In this document: one piece after another, positions 8,083 through 15,153 of the stretch
Layout of the letters: each line of letters opens with the position of its first letter
Numbering within the stretch: position 1 is the first letter of the stretch
Notes under the pieces: model-generated
Told to the model about the DNA's origin: nothing
The model's database searches: none
The model's input: the letters and a program-made list of their open reading frames with translations, nothing else
Assembly: GCA_964353355.1 (NCBI GenBank)
Contig: CAYGVT010000075.1
Location: 1 to 15,746, forward strand
Length of the DNA stretch: 15,746 nt
Source of the DNA: CAYGVT01 sp964353355
GTDB taxonomy: Archaea; Thermoplasmatota; DTKX01; GCA-020343715
Reading direction: 5' to 3'
Translations under genes and position numbers: made by a program

Positions 8083-8687
8083 CTCCTCATCTCCCGATAG
8101 ACTTCCTTCCTCGCCGCCCCCAACCAACGCGCCGCCTCCTCCCGCCCGCCCTCCCCGAGCACGTCGAGGGCGATGTCGAAGCACAGCCTCCCTCGTCCCT
8201 CCGGCAGCCCGTCCCCGCACCGCGTGCCCTCCCGGAGGGCTCCCAGTACGTCCCCGGCGTCCTCGCCGCCCTCGAGGCCCTCGACGGCCTCTGCGAGGGC
8301 CCCCGCGGTCCCCAGGAGGATGGCTCGCCTGTCATACCTCCACCTCCTCGGCACGAGCGTCTCGCCCCTGGCGTTGAGGCGCTCCTCCTCCCGGACCATG
8401 GCCAAGGCGGTCCAGGCCACCGCGGCCGCCAGGGTGGCGGTGGCGAGGTCGAGTGCGGTGCATAGGGGCCCGTCGAGGGGGCCGGGAAAGAGGACCAGGG
8501 CCGCTGCCGTGACGACCGCCACCGCGACCGGCACGGCGAGGGGCCAGTCGGTGGGGACGGGATAAGGGGCCTTGCCAGGGTTGGAGGGTTGGTCGTCGGG
8601 AGGCCACTCGATGTCTACCTCTGGCGCCTGGCGCTCTTCCCCTCGCGCGACCGCCTCAGGACGAGCTCGCCGTCCTTGAGGAGCCAT
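8079..8687 (-). CDS. Two-helix membrane protein, second gene of the AbrB cassette
   Basis: From the ATG at 8687 the product has 202 residues. A polar, proline-rich N-terminal region is followed by two hydrophobic helices (about 49-69 and 75-98, separated by FPGPLDGP). A soluble C-terminal domain (about 100-202) is rich in Ala, Gly and Glu, with LEGGEDAGDVLGALREG and a Cys-containing stretch. No known family is recognised. The ATG lies 72 bases inside the AbrB-like gene; no later ATG or GTG precedes the first helix, so this start is the best available, but an unusual start closer to the AbrB stop is possible. The stop overlaps the next ATG (ATGA). Small membrane proteins next to AbrB-like regulators could be toxin or envelope components; nothing in the sequence decides this. 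Confidence 0.68.
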   Translation of the reverse strand: MAPQGRRARPEAVARGEERQAPEVDIEWPPDDQPSNPGKAPYPVPTDWPLAVPVAVAVVTAAALVLFPGPLDGPLCTALDLATATLAAAVAWTALAMVREEERLNARGETLVPRRWRYDRRAILLGTAGALAEAVEGLEGGEDAGDVLGALREGTRCGDGLPEGRGRLCFDIALDVLGEGGREEAARWLGAARKEVYREMRR

Positions 8688-8794
8688 TCCAAGGTCTCGC
8701 CCTTGTCTATGCCCAGGGCCTGGGCCAGCGCCCGGGGTATCGATACGGTGAGCATGCCCTTCGGGTGTCGTTGGACTCGTACGCGGTTCGACAT
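8615..8794 (-). CDS. SpoVT/AbrB-like DNA-binding protein (antitoxin-type)
   Basis: The 59-residue product is a single swapped-hairpin AbrB domain. VRVQRHPKGMLTVSIPRALA is the N-terminal strand-helix part; LGIDKGETLEWLLKDGELVL is the second half. This family makes dimers that bind DNA and often repress their own operon, commonly as antitoxins. The ATG at 8794 is chosen because a TATA-like box lies about 29 bp upstream, so the message would be leaderless or nearly so; a longer reading to 8905 would translate the promoter itself. It is the first gene of a three-gene minus-strand cassette, overlapping the membrane-protein gene. The two GGTACATAG repeats just before its start are plausible operator half-sites. 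Confidence 0.85.
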   Translation of the reverse strand: MSNRVRVQRHPKGMLTVSIPRALAQALGIDKGETLEWLLKDGELVLRRSREGKSARRQR

Positions 8795-8828
8795 GGTACA
8801 TAGGTAGGTACATAGATGTTTAAATATT
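8795..8828 (-). promoter_or_regulatory. Promoter and probable operator of the AbrB cassette
   Basis: On the minus strand a TATA-like box AATATTTAAA (8819-8828) lies about 29 bp before ATG 8794. Two exact GGTACATAG copies (8795-8803 and 8807-8815, period 12) fill the space between box and start. Autorepression by the AbrB-like product is known for the family; the use of these repeats is inference. A similar arrangement without a gene lies at 10927-10989. Confidence 0.6.
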
Positions 8829-8863
8829 TTAGTTCGGTGCGGGGGGTGACGCCGCGGGCGGTT

Positions 8864-8875
8864 GGGCGAAAGCCC
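8864..8875. other. Short perfect hairpin GGGC-GAAA-GCCC upstream of the AbrB cassette
   Basis: The 12 bases form a four-base-pair GC stem with a GAAA loop. It lies between the end of the nucleotidyltransferase gene (8982) and the cassette promoter. No T-run follows on either strand, so it is a poor terminator candidate. The GGGCGAAAG part recurs at 10981-10989, and GCGGTTGGGCGA at 3853-3864, which marks it as part of a sequence associated with this cassette. Confidence 0.4.
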
Positions 8876-8981
8876 GATTGGTGGATTTGCCCTACCGTCG
8901 ATCACCCCTCAGGAGGAATGAATGTAGGATCAACGAGTACTCGCGCCCCGTCTCGTGCCCCACCAAGTCTCTCTCCTGCCC

Positions 8982-9719
8982 CTAGCCTTGTTCAAGGGCG
9001 CTCCGGATGCGCTCCAGTTTGGCGGCATGGTCGTCCAGGTCGAGCCCGAGCCGCCCCGCGAGCTGCCACTCGTACCTGTCCCTCGCCTTCAATCGGCCCG
9101 CCAGCTTCCTGATCCTTCGCAACACGAGGTCCTTGTGCTCGTCCGTTGCCAGGATGACCCTCACGACCTCGTCCACATCCGCGAGCGTGAGCAGCACGAC
9201 CGCGTCGAAGCTGTTCTTGTAGTCGAGGGGGAGGCCGAGCTTCGCGGCCGCCATCCGCGCCACCGGCGGGACCCTCACATCCAGGACCCTCCCTCCTGCA
9301 TGGTCGCGAAGCTCGCGGTCGATGGCCTCGTCGAGGGGGAAGTCGAAGAAGTGCCTTCCGTCGATGTCGTAGATCCTCGGGCCCGAGACCTCGATGCGCA
9401 GCTCGAGGCCCTCCAGTTTCGGACGGTCGGCCTCGGAGACGGGCACGCGGGGCGCGTACGCCATGGCGTACGAGACGCCCCATGGGCGCTGCCTGGGCTC
9501 GAGGGGGAGCCTCCCGAGGACATCGCGGACCCTCTCCAGGCCCTCCGGCCCCGCGACCGCGTCGACGTCGAGCGTGTAGCGCCCGTGGAGAGGGCCAGCG
9601 AGCGCCCTGACGGCCCAACCCCCGATGACGACCACATCGGACGCGATGCCCGCGAGGACCTCCAGGGACTGGTCCTCGACGTCCTCCTTCATCTCCTTGG
9701 TCAGCAGCTCGATGTTCAT
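8982..9719 (-). CDS. AbiEii-like nucleotidyltransferase (probable toxin of a TA pair)
   Basis: The 245-residue product has the DNA polymerase-beta-type nucleotidyltransferase fold. The motif VVIGGWAVRAL holds the GG pair (residues 33-34), and RYTLDVDAV holds the metal-binding Asp51 and Asp53. A third acidic residue (Glu106 or Glu110 in LELRIEV) lies where the last ligand is expected. A later segment, MAAAKLGLPLDYKNSFDAV (Lys160, Lys168, Asp172), matches the Lys/Asp motif of AbiEii/DUF1814-like enzymes. These proteins transfer nucleotides to RNA or protein and are commonly toxins or defence effectors. The ATG at 9719 overlaps the TGA of the upstream regulator gene (ATGA), so translation is coupled. 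The identity of the acceptor is not visible. A housekeeping nucleotidyltransferase is unlikely given the regulator pairing. Confidence 0.8.
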   Translation of the reverse strand: MNIELLTKEMKEDVEDQSLEVLAGIASDVVVIGGWAVRALAGPLHGRYTLDVDAVAGPEGLERVRDVLGRLPLEPRQRPWGVSYAMAYAPRVPVSEADRPKLEGLELRIEVSGPRIYDIDGRHFFDFPLDEAIDRELRDHAGGRVLDVRVPPVARMAAAKLGLPLDYKNSFDAVVLLTLADVDEVVRVILATDEHKDLVLRRIRKLAGRLKARDRYEWQLAGRLGLDLDDHAAKLERIRSALEQG

Positions 9720-10729
9720 AGCGCCCTCACCGTGTGCATTATCGCCCCGACGTCCAGCCTGTACTCGACCCTCCATCTCCGCTCTACGTCGCGGTCCCGC
9801 TCCGCATCCGGCAGGGAATCCTCCCACCGCGGGAAAGGTACGCGCCTGCCACGGACATGCGCCTCCAGCCCCTTGAGGATGTCGTCGGGCACCCTCATGC
9901 CGAGCCTTCCTAGAACATCGAGGTACGCACCGAGCTCCCTCGCCTCCCCCCTGCTCACGGCCAGCCTGGCGAGGGCACCGAGGTCGAGCCTTCCCGACCT
10001 GAGGAGCTGCGGGCAGAGGTCCTCGACGCCCTCGGGCGTCCCGAGCAGTCTCATGAACAGCTCCTCGGGCGAGGCGGGGTCGGGCCCTGTCATCAGGACC
10101 TCGAGGCGGTCGGTGCCCTTGGTGAGCAGTCCCGTGCCTGTGATGTAGACGGGGCCGTCAATGGCGGAGTAAAGCCTCCCCTCGAGGACGGTCGGCGGGA
10201 GCACGCTTACCGCCACGTCCGCGGTCGCGGACGCGAGCCTCGTGCCGTGGTCGAGCGCCCGCCCCCCCATCTCGTCAAGGATGGCGAGCACGGGATGGCC
10301 TTCGGCCCTCTCCACGACAAGGGGGCGGCCCCTCGTTTTGATAAGGGCGCCTGGGGGCACGAGCAGCCCAATTGCCCTGTGGAGCACATCATAGGACAGG
10401 CCGGTGGCGTCGCGCAGCTCCCTCAGCGTCATCGGACGGTCGAGGGCCGCGACGAGCCTTCGGGTGCCGACCTGCATGAGCTCCTCGGGGTCGATGCCGT
10501 GCCCCACCGAGGCCCTCAGCAGTCGGCCGAGCATCCATGCCTCATGGCCCCGCGAGAGCGAGAGCACGACCGCTCGGCCCGACCGCGTGCGCTCCACGAG
10601 CCCCTCGCGCTCTAGCTCGCTGGCCGCCTTGTAGAGCGTGTGCTTGCTGTACGGGAGGCGCCTGGCGAGCTCGGTGGCCGTCAGGGGCTTGACGGCCAGC
10701 AGGGACAGCATTGCGGTCCTAGCATTCAT
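9716..10729 (-). CDS. Double winged-helix regulator paired with nucleotidyltransferase (probable antitoxin)
   Basis: The 337-residue product has two winged-helix segments: residues about 4-60 (LTATELARRLPYSKHTLYKA, helix-turn-helix, with an Arg/Val-rich wing) and about 88-140 (MTLRELRDATGLSYDVLHRA, then a GRPLVVER wing). The C-terminal half (about 160-337) has mixed strands and helices with LYSAIDGPVYITGTGLLTKG and an Arg-rich tail. Size, domain order and coupling resemble AbiEi-type antitoxins with an N-terminal winged helix, although the second HTH is not typical. The start at 10729 is preferred over 10780 because a strong TATA-like box lies 27 bp upstream, giving a leaderless message. It likely binds its own promoter; that part is inference from the family. 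Confidence 0.78.
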   Translation of the reverse strand: MNARTAMLSLLAVKPLTATELARRLPYSKHTLYKAASELEREGLVERTRSGRAVVLSLSRGHEAWMLGRLLRASVGHGIDPEELMQVGTRRLVAALDRPMTLRELRDATGLSYDVLHRAIGLLVPPGALIKTRGRPLVVERAEGHPVLAILDEMGGRALDHGTRLASATADVAVSVLPPTVLEGRLYSAIDGPVYITGTGLLTKGTDRLEVLMTGPDPASPEELFMRLLGTPEGVEDLCPQLLRSGRLDLGALARLAVSRGEARELGAYLDVLGRLGMRVPDDILKGLEAHVRGRRVPFPRWEDSLPDAERDRDVERRWRVEYRLDVGAIMHTVRAL

Positions 10730-10751
10730 TATTAGGTAATATGTGCAATTG

Positions 10752-10761
10752 ATATATATAG
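10752..10761 (-). promoter_or_regulatory. TATA-like box for the regulator-nucleotidyltransferase operon
   Basis: On the minus strand CTATATATAT is centred about 27 bp before ATG 10729, the expected archaeal spacing for initiation at or next to the start codon. A second AT-rich element (TTTTATAC, about 10767-10774) is a weaker alternative. Confidence 0.6.
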
Positions 10762-10801
10762 ATTTTGTATAAAATGCCAAATTAGTATAATGATATAGCT
10801 A

Positions 10802-11461
10802 ACCGTTTGATAGGCTACTGGCGGGCCACTCGCGGTCGACTGCGGGCGCCGGGCGCCTGGCCTGGCTGGCCGGCTTGGGGTCCGGACGGATGGGATGGAG
10901 GGGCGCTGGCGGATGCGGTCAGGTGGGGTACATGGGTATATACATAGTTAAGTACATATATATAGTCCGGTGCGGGGGGTGGGCGAAAGTGGGGGTGGAG
11001 GGGGACCGTCTCTATGTACAGAGTAAGGGGTGGTGCGGGGGGGGGGAAGGGGGGAAAAATATTGCCATCCTTGTTATGGACGATGGTCGCGGCGCAGGTC
11101 GTGGCGATGGTGCGGCTGCAGCACGGTGTGACCGAGAATCTGCTCTCGACGACCCATATCCTCTAGAGGATCCAGGCCAGGACAAGCAAGCCGGAGGCGA
11201 ATGTTAATTTCTCATAGATTCGGAGGTGTATGAGAAAAGCCCACATAGCCATTCAAAAGAAAACAAATATATACATGGAAAATCATGTAATCGTCACGAA
11301 GGTTTCCTATATATGCGGAGTGGGTGACAGCGCCGATGAAAGTCTCGATTCAATAGGTGAGTTGTCATTTGGCTTTTGCCCGCTACAAATAGATGAAAAA
11401 TCAATATGCAATGGAAATAAAGGTATAATAGCATGAAAATTCATATAACGGGGGTAATGTA
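10802..11461. other. Intergenic stretch: G-rich sequence, orphan promoter-like block, then AT-rich leader
   Basis: The first part (10802-11060) is GC-rich with long G runs (10 G at 11037-11046, then 6 G) and holds the promoter-like block at 10927-10989. From about 11,200 the base composition turns AT-rich. TATA-like sequences on the plus strand lie near 11266-11274, 11306-11315 and 11419-11431; any could serve the secreted-protein operon that starts at 11462. A 68-codon frame at 11230-11436 has GGAGGTGT directly against its ATG and no recognisable protein character, so I do not call it a gene. No tRNA was found. Confidence 0.5.
10927..10989 (-). promoter_or_regulatory. Orphan copy of the AbrB-cassette promoter region
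   Basis: The block shares with the region upstream of the AbrB-like gene a TACATA-rich stretch (10927-10958), a TATA box (10956-10965), the 13-base string GGTGCGGGGGGTG (10969-10981; also 8836-8848) and GGGCGAAAG (10981-10989; also 8864-8872). In the cassette orientation an ATG at 10931-10933 lies at the expected distance, but its frame stops after four codons, so no AbrB gene follows. It is probably a remnant of a lost cassette copy, or a surviving operator for the regulator. Confidence 0.55.
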
Positions 11462-13666
11462 ATGATACAAGCCAAAGTTCCACTACAAAATCGCCTAAAT
11501 GGGAACCGTTTGAATATACCTTGTCGTTTACTAGGCTTTTTTATTCTTTTTTTACTTGTTTTTCCAGTAGTTGCTCAGAATTCAGCGGGATATTTTTATG
11601 ACCCCGACAGTTCTGGTATCTATAGACATTATAACACGGATTCATCCAAAGAGACCGATGTTCAATATGATCATACTGAAGCTAATGAATTTGTATATAA
11701 AATGTTTTATATAAATCAACAAGAATGGTCAAGATGTTCTAAAGCTCATCTTTGGGTATACGCAAGATGTATCGGAGAGAAAGATGAGAATGAAGTCGGT
11801 TGGAGTCATACAATTAGGGCTCGCTGGGGGTTAGGTCTGAATGAATTTAATACAATATGTAATTTTGAATGTTATGAATTGTTTAAGAAAGATGTGTTCC
11901 ATTGGCAAATGTTTGAGTTTGAAAAAGGATTCTTGAGTCAAGGTAAGTGGAATAAAATTGAAATTATCGACAATAGTGCTTGGACCGTGAATAACCTGGC
12001 CATAGGTATCGACCAAGATTATGGAGGCACCCCTGATGATAGATTCGCACAATTAATTGATGATTTCGATACCAGTTGCTGGAGCACAAATTATGATCCG
12101 AATCAAATCCATACAATTCCTACACAATGTGATGGAGAATTAATGATAAAACTTGAACTGATTGATGATCAGGACAATCAAAAATTCTTCCCACAAATGA
12201 ACCAAAACGGTTATTGGCATAATTATTATCCATATGAACAAGATATAAATGGTTTTATCCCAATTGATTATTCGGATGATAAAATAAAATGGCAAGTAGA
12301 TCTTGGACAAGATGATATTGCTGATGCGGGGTATGCTCGCTTGTATATATATGGTTATTCCTGGACTGTACCAGACCCGGGTCCAGATAATTATCGATTA
12401 ACCTTAACCGTTAATAATAATATTTTTCCATTTTATCCCCAATATCTATGGGCAGAATCAAGAAATATTGCCCATTGGAATTGGCTTGAGGTGGATATTC
12501 CATCCTTAAAGGGTGGTCAGACAAATACATTCTACATTACAAAGCCAGCAGATTGTGATTGGAAGAAAGGTAATTTAGCGATAATCAATTTTGAGGATGA
12601 AGATCATGAACATAGCGCATATTATTGGAGTACTGGGGGCTCCTACCATGGAGATTATCCCCAACTGAGACCAGATCACTGTGATGGAGAATTGGGGATC
12701 TTTTTATTAATATATGAAAAGTATCCGACGTCAAAGAAGGTAGGCGGATTTGAGATTGGGTGTCGCTTAGATGGGACGACTCATGGATTCTCAGATTCTC
12801 ATATAGACCTAACGCATCATGTATCTGATTTGATTATTAATGGAAAGACTGGTCAGTTCGGATTCAATGGATTAGTAGATTATAATTGGCAGAATGAATT
12901 TACACAGGATCTGGATCATATAACGTCGCCTCCAAAAATCTACGAAGAATCATTCCACAGTGTCGATGCGAAATATTACACTGGTCTTTGCGGTGATAGA
13001 GTCGATTTACTTATTGTCGAGACTCATGGGGAACCATGGGAAATCATTTTACAGGATGGGGATATTGGGAGTGCAAACGGCGAGGCGGTGGATAGTGGAA
13101 GAGATACTACAAAAGACATTTCCATTACACAATATGGATATCCCGAGACCGATTATTGGGGTGGATGGGAGGCGGGAGAGAACCCATATAATGTTGAATA
13201 TGGAGAGGATGGATTCAATTTTCAAACAGACTGGATATTATTATTGGCTTGTGAAGTACTATCTGGAGGAGTTTGGGATGAAGTTCATCAAAGATGGAAT
13301 TGGGGAACCTTAGATGCAAATAGCCCACTTCAATTCATGATGTGCCATGGCTTACATATCTTAATGGGTTTTGTCACTAATTTTGGAGGAGACTATTCAT
13401 CGATGGAAGATTTTGCTTGGCGACTTGTAGAGAATTTGTGCGACGATGAAATGACAATTATTGCAGGATTTGAAGATGCTGTATATAATATGTTAGATCG
13501 ATATTATGGTGATGATGAGACGCCTCGAAATCGTATTATTATTTACTATAATATTTTTAATCAGGATGATACATTAGATAACACCATGTTGGATTTTGAT
13601 ATGAAGTATGGATATGAGGCTCATAATTATGTTTATTGCCTTAAGGATGATGATGGCCTTTCGTGA
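11462..13666 (+). CDS. Secreted protein with duplicated beta-domains and caspase-like (clan CD) C-terminal domain
   Basis: The 734-residue product has a signal peptide (hydrophobic residues 22-38, then VVAQNSAG). Two similar beta-rich domains follow (about 60-235 and 245-418); both end in a CDGEL-x-I-x-L-x-L-I motif (residues 222 and 405), which shows an internal duplication. The C-terminal part (about 430-734) carries DLLIVETHGEPW with His522 and DWILLLACEVLSGGVW with Cys597. A hydrophobic strand-HG followed by a hydrophobic strand-ACE is the His-Cys dyad pattern of caspase/CHAT-type clan CD folds. GLHILMGFVTNFGG and a region around IAGFEDAVYNML follow; the layout recalls proteins annotated DUF6345, which I cannot confirm. 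GGGGGT lies 6 nt before the ATG. The gene is AT-rich, unlike the flanking GC-rich genes, and is followed after 14 nt by its operon partner. Protease activity is not proven by the motif alone. Confidence 0.75.
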   Translation: MIQAKVPLQNRLNGNRLNIPCRLLGFFILFLLVFPVVAQNSAGYFYDPDSSGIYRHYNTDSSKETDVQYDHTEANEFVYKMFYINQQEWSRCSKAHLWVYARCIGEKDENEVGWSHTIRARWGLGLNEFNTICNFECYELFKKDVFHWQMFEFEKGFLSQGKWNKIEIIDNSAWTVNNLAIGIDQDYGGTPDDRFAQLIDDFDTSCWSTNYDPNQIHTIPTQCDGELMIKLELIDDQDNQKFFPQMNQNGYWHNYYPYEQDINGFIPIDYSDDKIKWQVDLGQDDIADAGYARLYIYGYSWTVPDPGPDNYRLTLTVNNNIFPFYPQYLWAESRNIAHWNWLEVDIPSLKGGQTNTFYITKPADCDWKKGNLAIINFEDEDHEHSAYYWSTGGSYHGDYPQLRPDHCDGELGIFLLIYEKYPTSKKVGGFEIGCRLDGTTHGFSDSHIDLTHHVSDLIINGKTGQFGFNGLVDYNWQNEFTQDLDHITSPPKIYEESFHSVDAKYYTGLCGDRVDLLIVETHGEPWEIILQDGDIGSANGEAVDSGRDTTKDISITQYGYPETDYWGGWEAGENPYNVEYGEDGFNFQTDWILLLACEVLSGGVWDEVHQRWNWGTLDANSPLQFMMCHGLHILMGFVTNFGGDYSSMEDFAWRLVENLCDDEMTIIAGFEDAVYNMLDRYYGDDETPRNRIIIYYNIFNQDDTLDNTMLDFDMKYGYEAHNYVYCLKDDDGLS

Positions 13667-13680
13667 ATGGAGATGAGTGA

Positions 13681-14694
13681 ATGGAGAGAAAAATGGAAAT
13701 CCGTAGATATATCATATGCATATCAAGTATGGTATTGATTCTTGCCGGATCCACTTACTTTAATATAAATAAAGATGAAAATGAATTACCATCGGAGGAA
13801 TTATCCACACCTGATGAAATACTTACATTCGTCTATAATCCACAATATTTAGGATATAATTCAACCTACAATGTTGGAGCGTATAAAGTGCCAGGTTTAA
13901 CCGATAAAATTCTTCTACCCACATCACAGAACATTTCTCTTACAATATATTCATATAATACTACAGACGTCTTTGACCCTAATTATCGCAAAATGATTAT
14001 GGAGAGATATTTTCCAAATATCTCAGTTGATAATATGACAACCAGCATTATAGCGAATAAAATCGGTGCTACTCCGTTTGTAATTATTGAAAATGATACA
14101 TATCGAATTGAATTGATTCAATCTGGTGGAATTCATTTTAAGAATAAAAAAGGAATATCCTATCTAGAAGATAATATTAGTACTCCTGATACGGCTAGGA
14201 ATCTGGCTTTAGAATTTCTTAAATATCATGGTGGAATACCAATAGATATTAACTCAATCCACCCTTCTCCATGGACCGTCTTTCATCCAAATGGTTCCAC
14301 GATAATAGGAAAATACCATGTTATTATTTCTAGGGAAATTGCCAATTACTCAATTAATGATGGATATTTACTAAATCAAATTCAATTTATTTTCGATGCT
14401 GGCACAAAGGAACTCATGGAGTTTTCTTATCATTGGCCCGAATTAATCTCAAGCATAGAAATCGAAGAAATCACACCTCTAGAGAAGGTTTTAGATTATT
14501 ATCATATGAATGCTACTACTGCAACTAAAGATAATATTACATTTTATTCAATTAGATATATTATCCCATACCAGATGCATCATAATGCCTATGATGTAGA
14601 ATTTAAGACAGTGTTCCTAATTCCATGTTGGTATATCATGACAGAATCAGGTAATTCATATTACTTGGGAATAATCCTTCCAGATTCAAATTGA
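13681..14694 (+). CDS. Membrane-anchored or secreted protein of unknown function, partner of the caspase-like protein
   Basis: The 337-residue product starts with a basic N-terminus and one hydrophobic segment (residues about 9-27, YIICISSMVLILAGSTYF), either an uncleaved anchor or a signal peptide. The rest is extracellular in character, with many Asn-X-Ser/Thr sites. It contains TPDTARNLALEFLKYHGG, then IIGKYHVIISREI, and a second similar layout, TPLEKVLDYYHM, then EFKTVFLIPCWYIM. This suggests two PepSY-like or YycH/YycI-like alpha/beta units, but the family is not recognised with confidence. GGAG lies about 9 nt before the ATG, and only 14 nt separate it from the caspase-like gene, so they form an operon. 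An ATG at 13693 is an alternative start. It shares the AT-rich composition of its partner. Confidence 0.72.
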   Translation: MERKMEIRRYIICISSMVLILAGSTYFNINKDENELPSEELSTPDEILTFVYNPQYLGYNSTYNVGAYKVPGLTDKILLPTSQNISLTIYSYNTTDVFDPNYRKMIMERYFPNISVDNMTTSIIANKIGATPFVIIENDTYRIELIQSGGIHFKNKKGISYLEDNISTPDTARNLALEFLKYHGGIPIDINSIHPSPWTVFHPNGSTIIGKYHVIISREIANYSINDGYLLNQIQFIFDAGTKELMEFSYHWPELISSIEIEEITPLEKVLDYYHMNATTATKDNITFYSIRYIIPYQMHHNAYDVEFKTVFLIPCWYIMTESGNSYYLGIILPDSN

Positions 14695-14737
14695 AACCCT
14701 AACTCCGCAATTCTATAGGGAATAACTTGAGCTCCAA

Positions 14738-14764
14738 CCCATCTTTGACATTTCTCACTGCCAG
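14738..14764 (+). repeat. 27-bp direct repeat, copy 1
   Basis: CCCATCTTTGACATTTCTC followed by ACTGCCAG recurs at 14990-15016 with two mismatches. It lies in the gene-free stretch and is not explained by any gene. Confidence 0.85.
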
Positions 14765-14989
14765 CAGGCCTCGTGCTTGTTTTCGTGTAATATATTCAGG
14801 TTTCAAGACCGAATTTTCCAGACCGATTTTCTCTTTCTACTCTATCTTTTTCTGAGAACATCCCGTCGCGCCAAACAATAAAATACGCCGATTCTCACTT
14901 CACGAACTACGAACGGTGCCGTAATAGTTTGAGAAAAGTCAGAGTAACTGGCTATCGCGAGAGGGAGTAGGCGAGTTCTCGTGTCTCGG

Positions 14990-15016
14990 CCCATCTTTGA
15001 CATTTCTCGGTGCCAG
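14990..15016 (+). repeat. 27-bp direct repeat, copy 2
   Basis: CCCATCTTTGACATTTCTC followed by GGTGCCAG matches 14738-14764 at 25 of 27 positions, 252 bases downstream in the same orientation. Confidence 0.85.
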
Positions 15017-15098
15017 TAATTATTTCAACCTGCAGTCCCAATACAAATCCGGGATGCAGGATGCGCTCGGCCAAACGAAGCCTCACTACGGTAGAGTA

Positions 15099-15131
15099 GG
15101 CCTTGTACTGGATTAGATGTACAAATTATTC
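15099..15131 (+). repeat. Diverged Tn3-like terminal repeat (second end in tandem)
   Basis: It begins GGCCTTGTACTGGATTA, matching the end at 15154 at 16 of the first 17 positions and about 26 of 33 overall. It points in the same direction and lies 55 bp upstream of that end. It is probably the end of an older, related element into or beside which element B inserted. Confidence 0.7.
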
Positions 15132-15153
15132 AACTACGCAGCGTAGAAACCAT

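Larger units (their letters stand above)
14695..15098. other. Gene-free stretch next to the right transposon ends
   Basis: No convincing reading frame is present on either strand. The stretch holds a pair of 27-bp direct repeats (14738-14764 and 14990-15016) and a short AGACCGA-TTTTC tandem (about 14806-14832). At 14767-14788 a sequence GGCCTCGTGCTTG partly resembles the transposon ends. It may contain decayed transposon-end sequence. No tRNA or terminator was recognised. Confidence 0.5.

Noticed and set aside
7691..8377. Plus-strand frame of 228 codons
   Set aside because: It is a Pro/Arg/Ser-rich shadow of the minus-strand AbrB cassette.
8955..10148. Long plus-strand frame of 397 codons
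   Set aside because: It is antisense to the nucleotidyltransferase and regulator genes, which have clear motifs, promoter and coupled starts; GC-rich DNA leaves such shadow frames open.
10875..11207. Plus-strand frame of 110 codons
   Set aside because: It runs through the orphan promoter block and G runs, giving a Gly-rich string with no protein character.
11230..11436. Possible 68-residue gene upstream of the secreted-protein operon
   Set aside because: GGAGGTGT abuts the ATG too closely, TATA-like sequences lie inside the frame and the product resembles nothing; it may be a leader region, but support is too weak.
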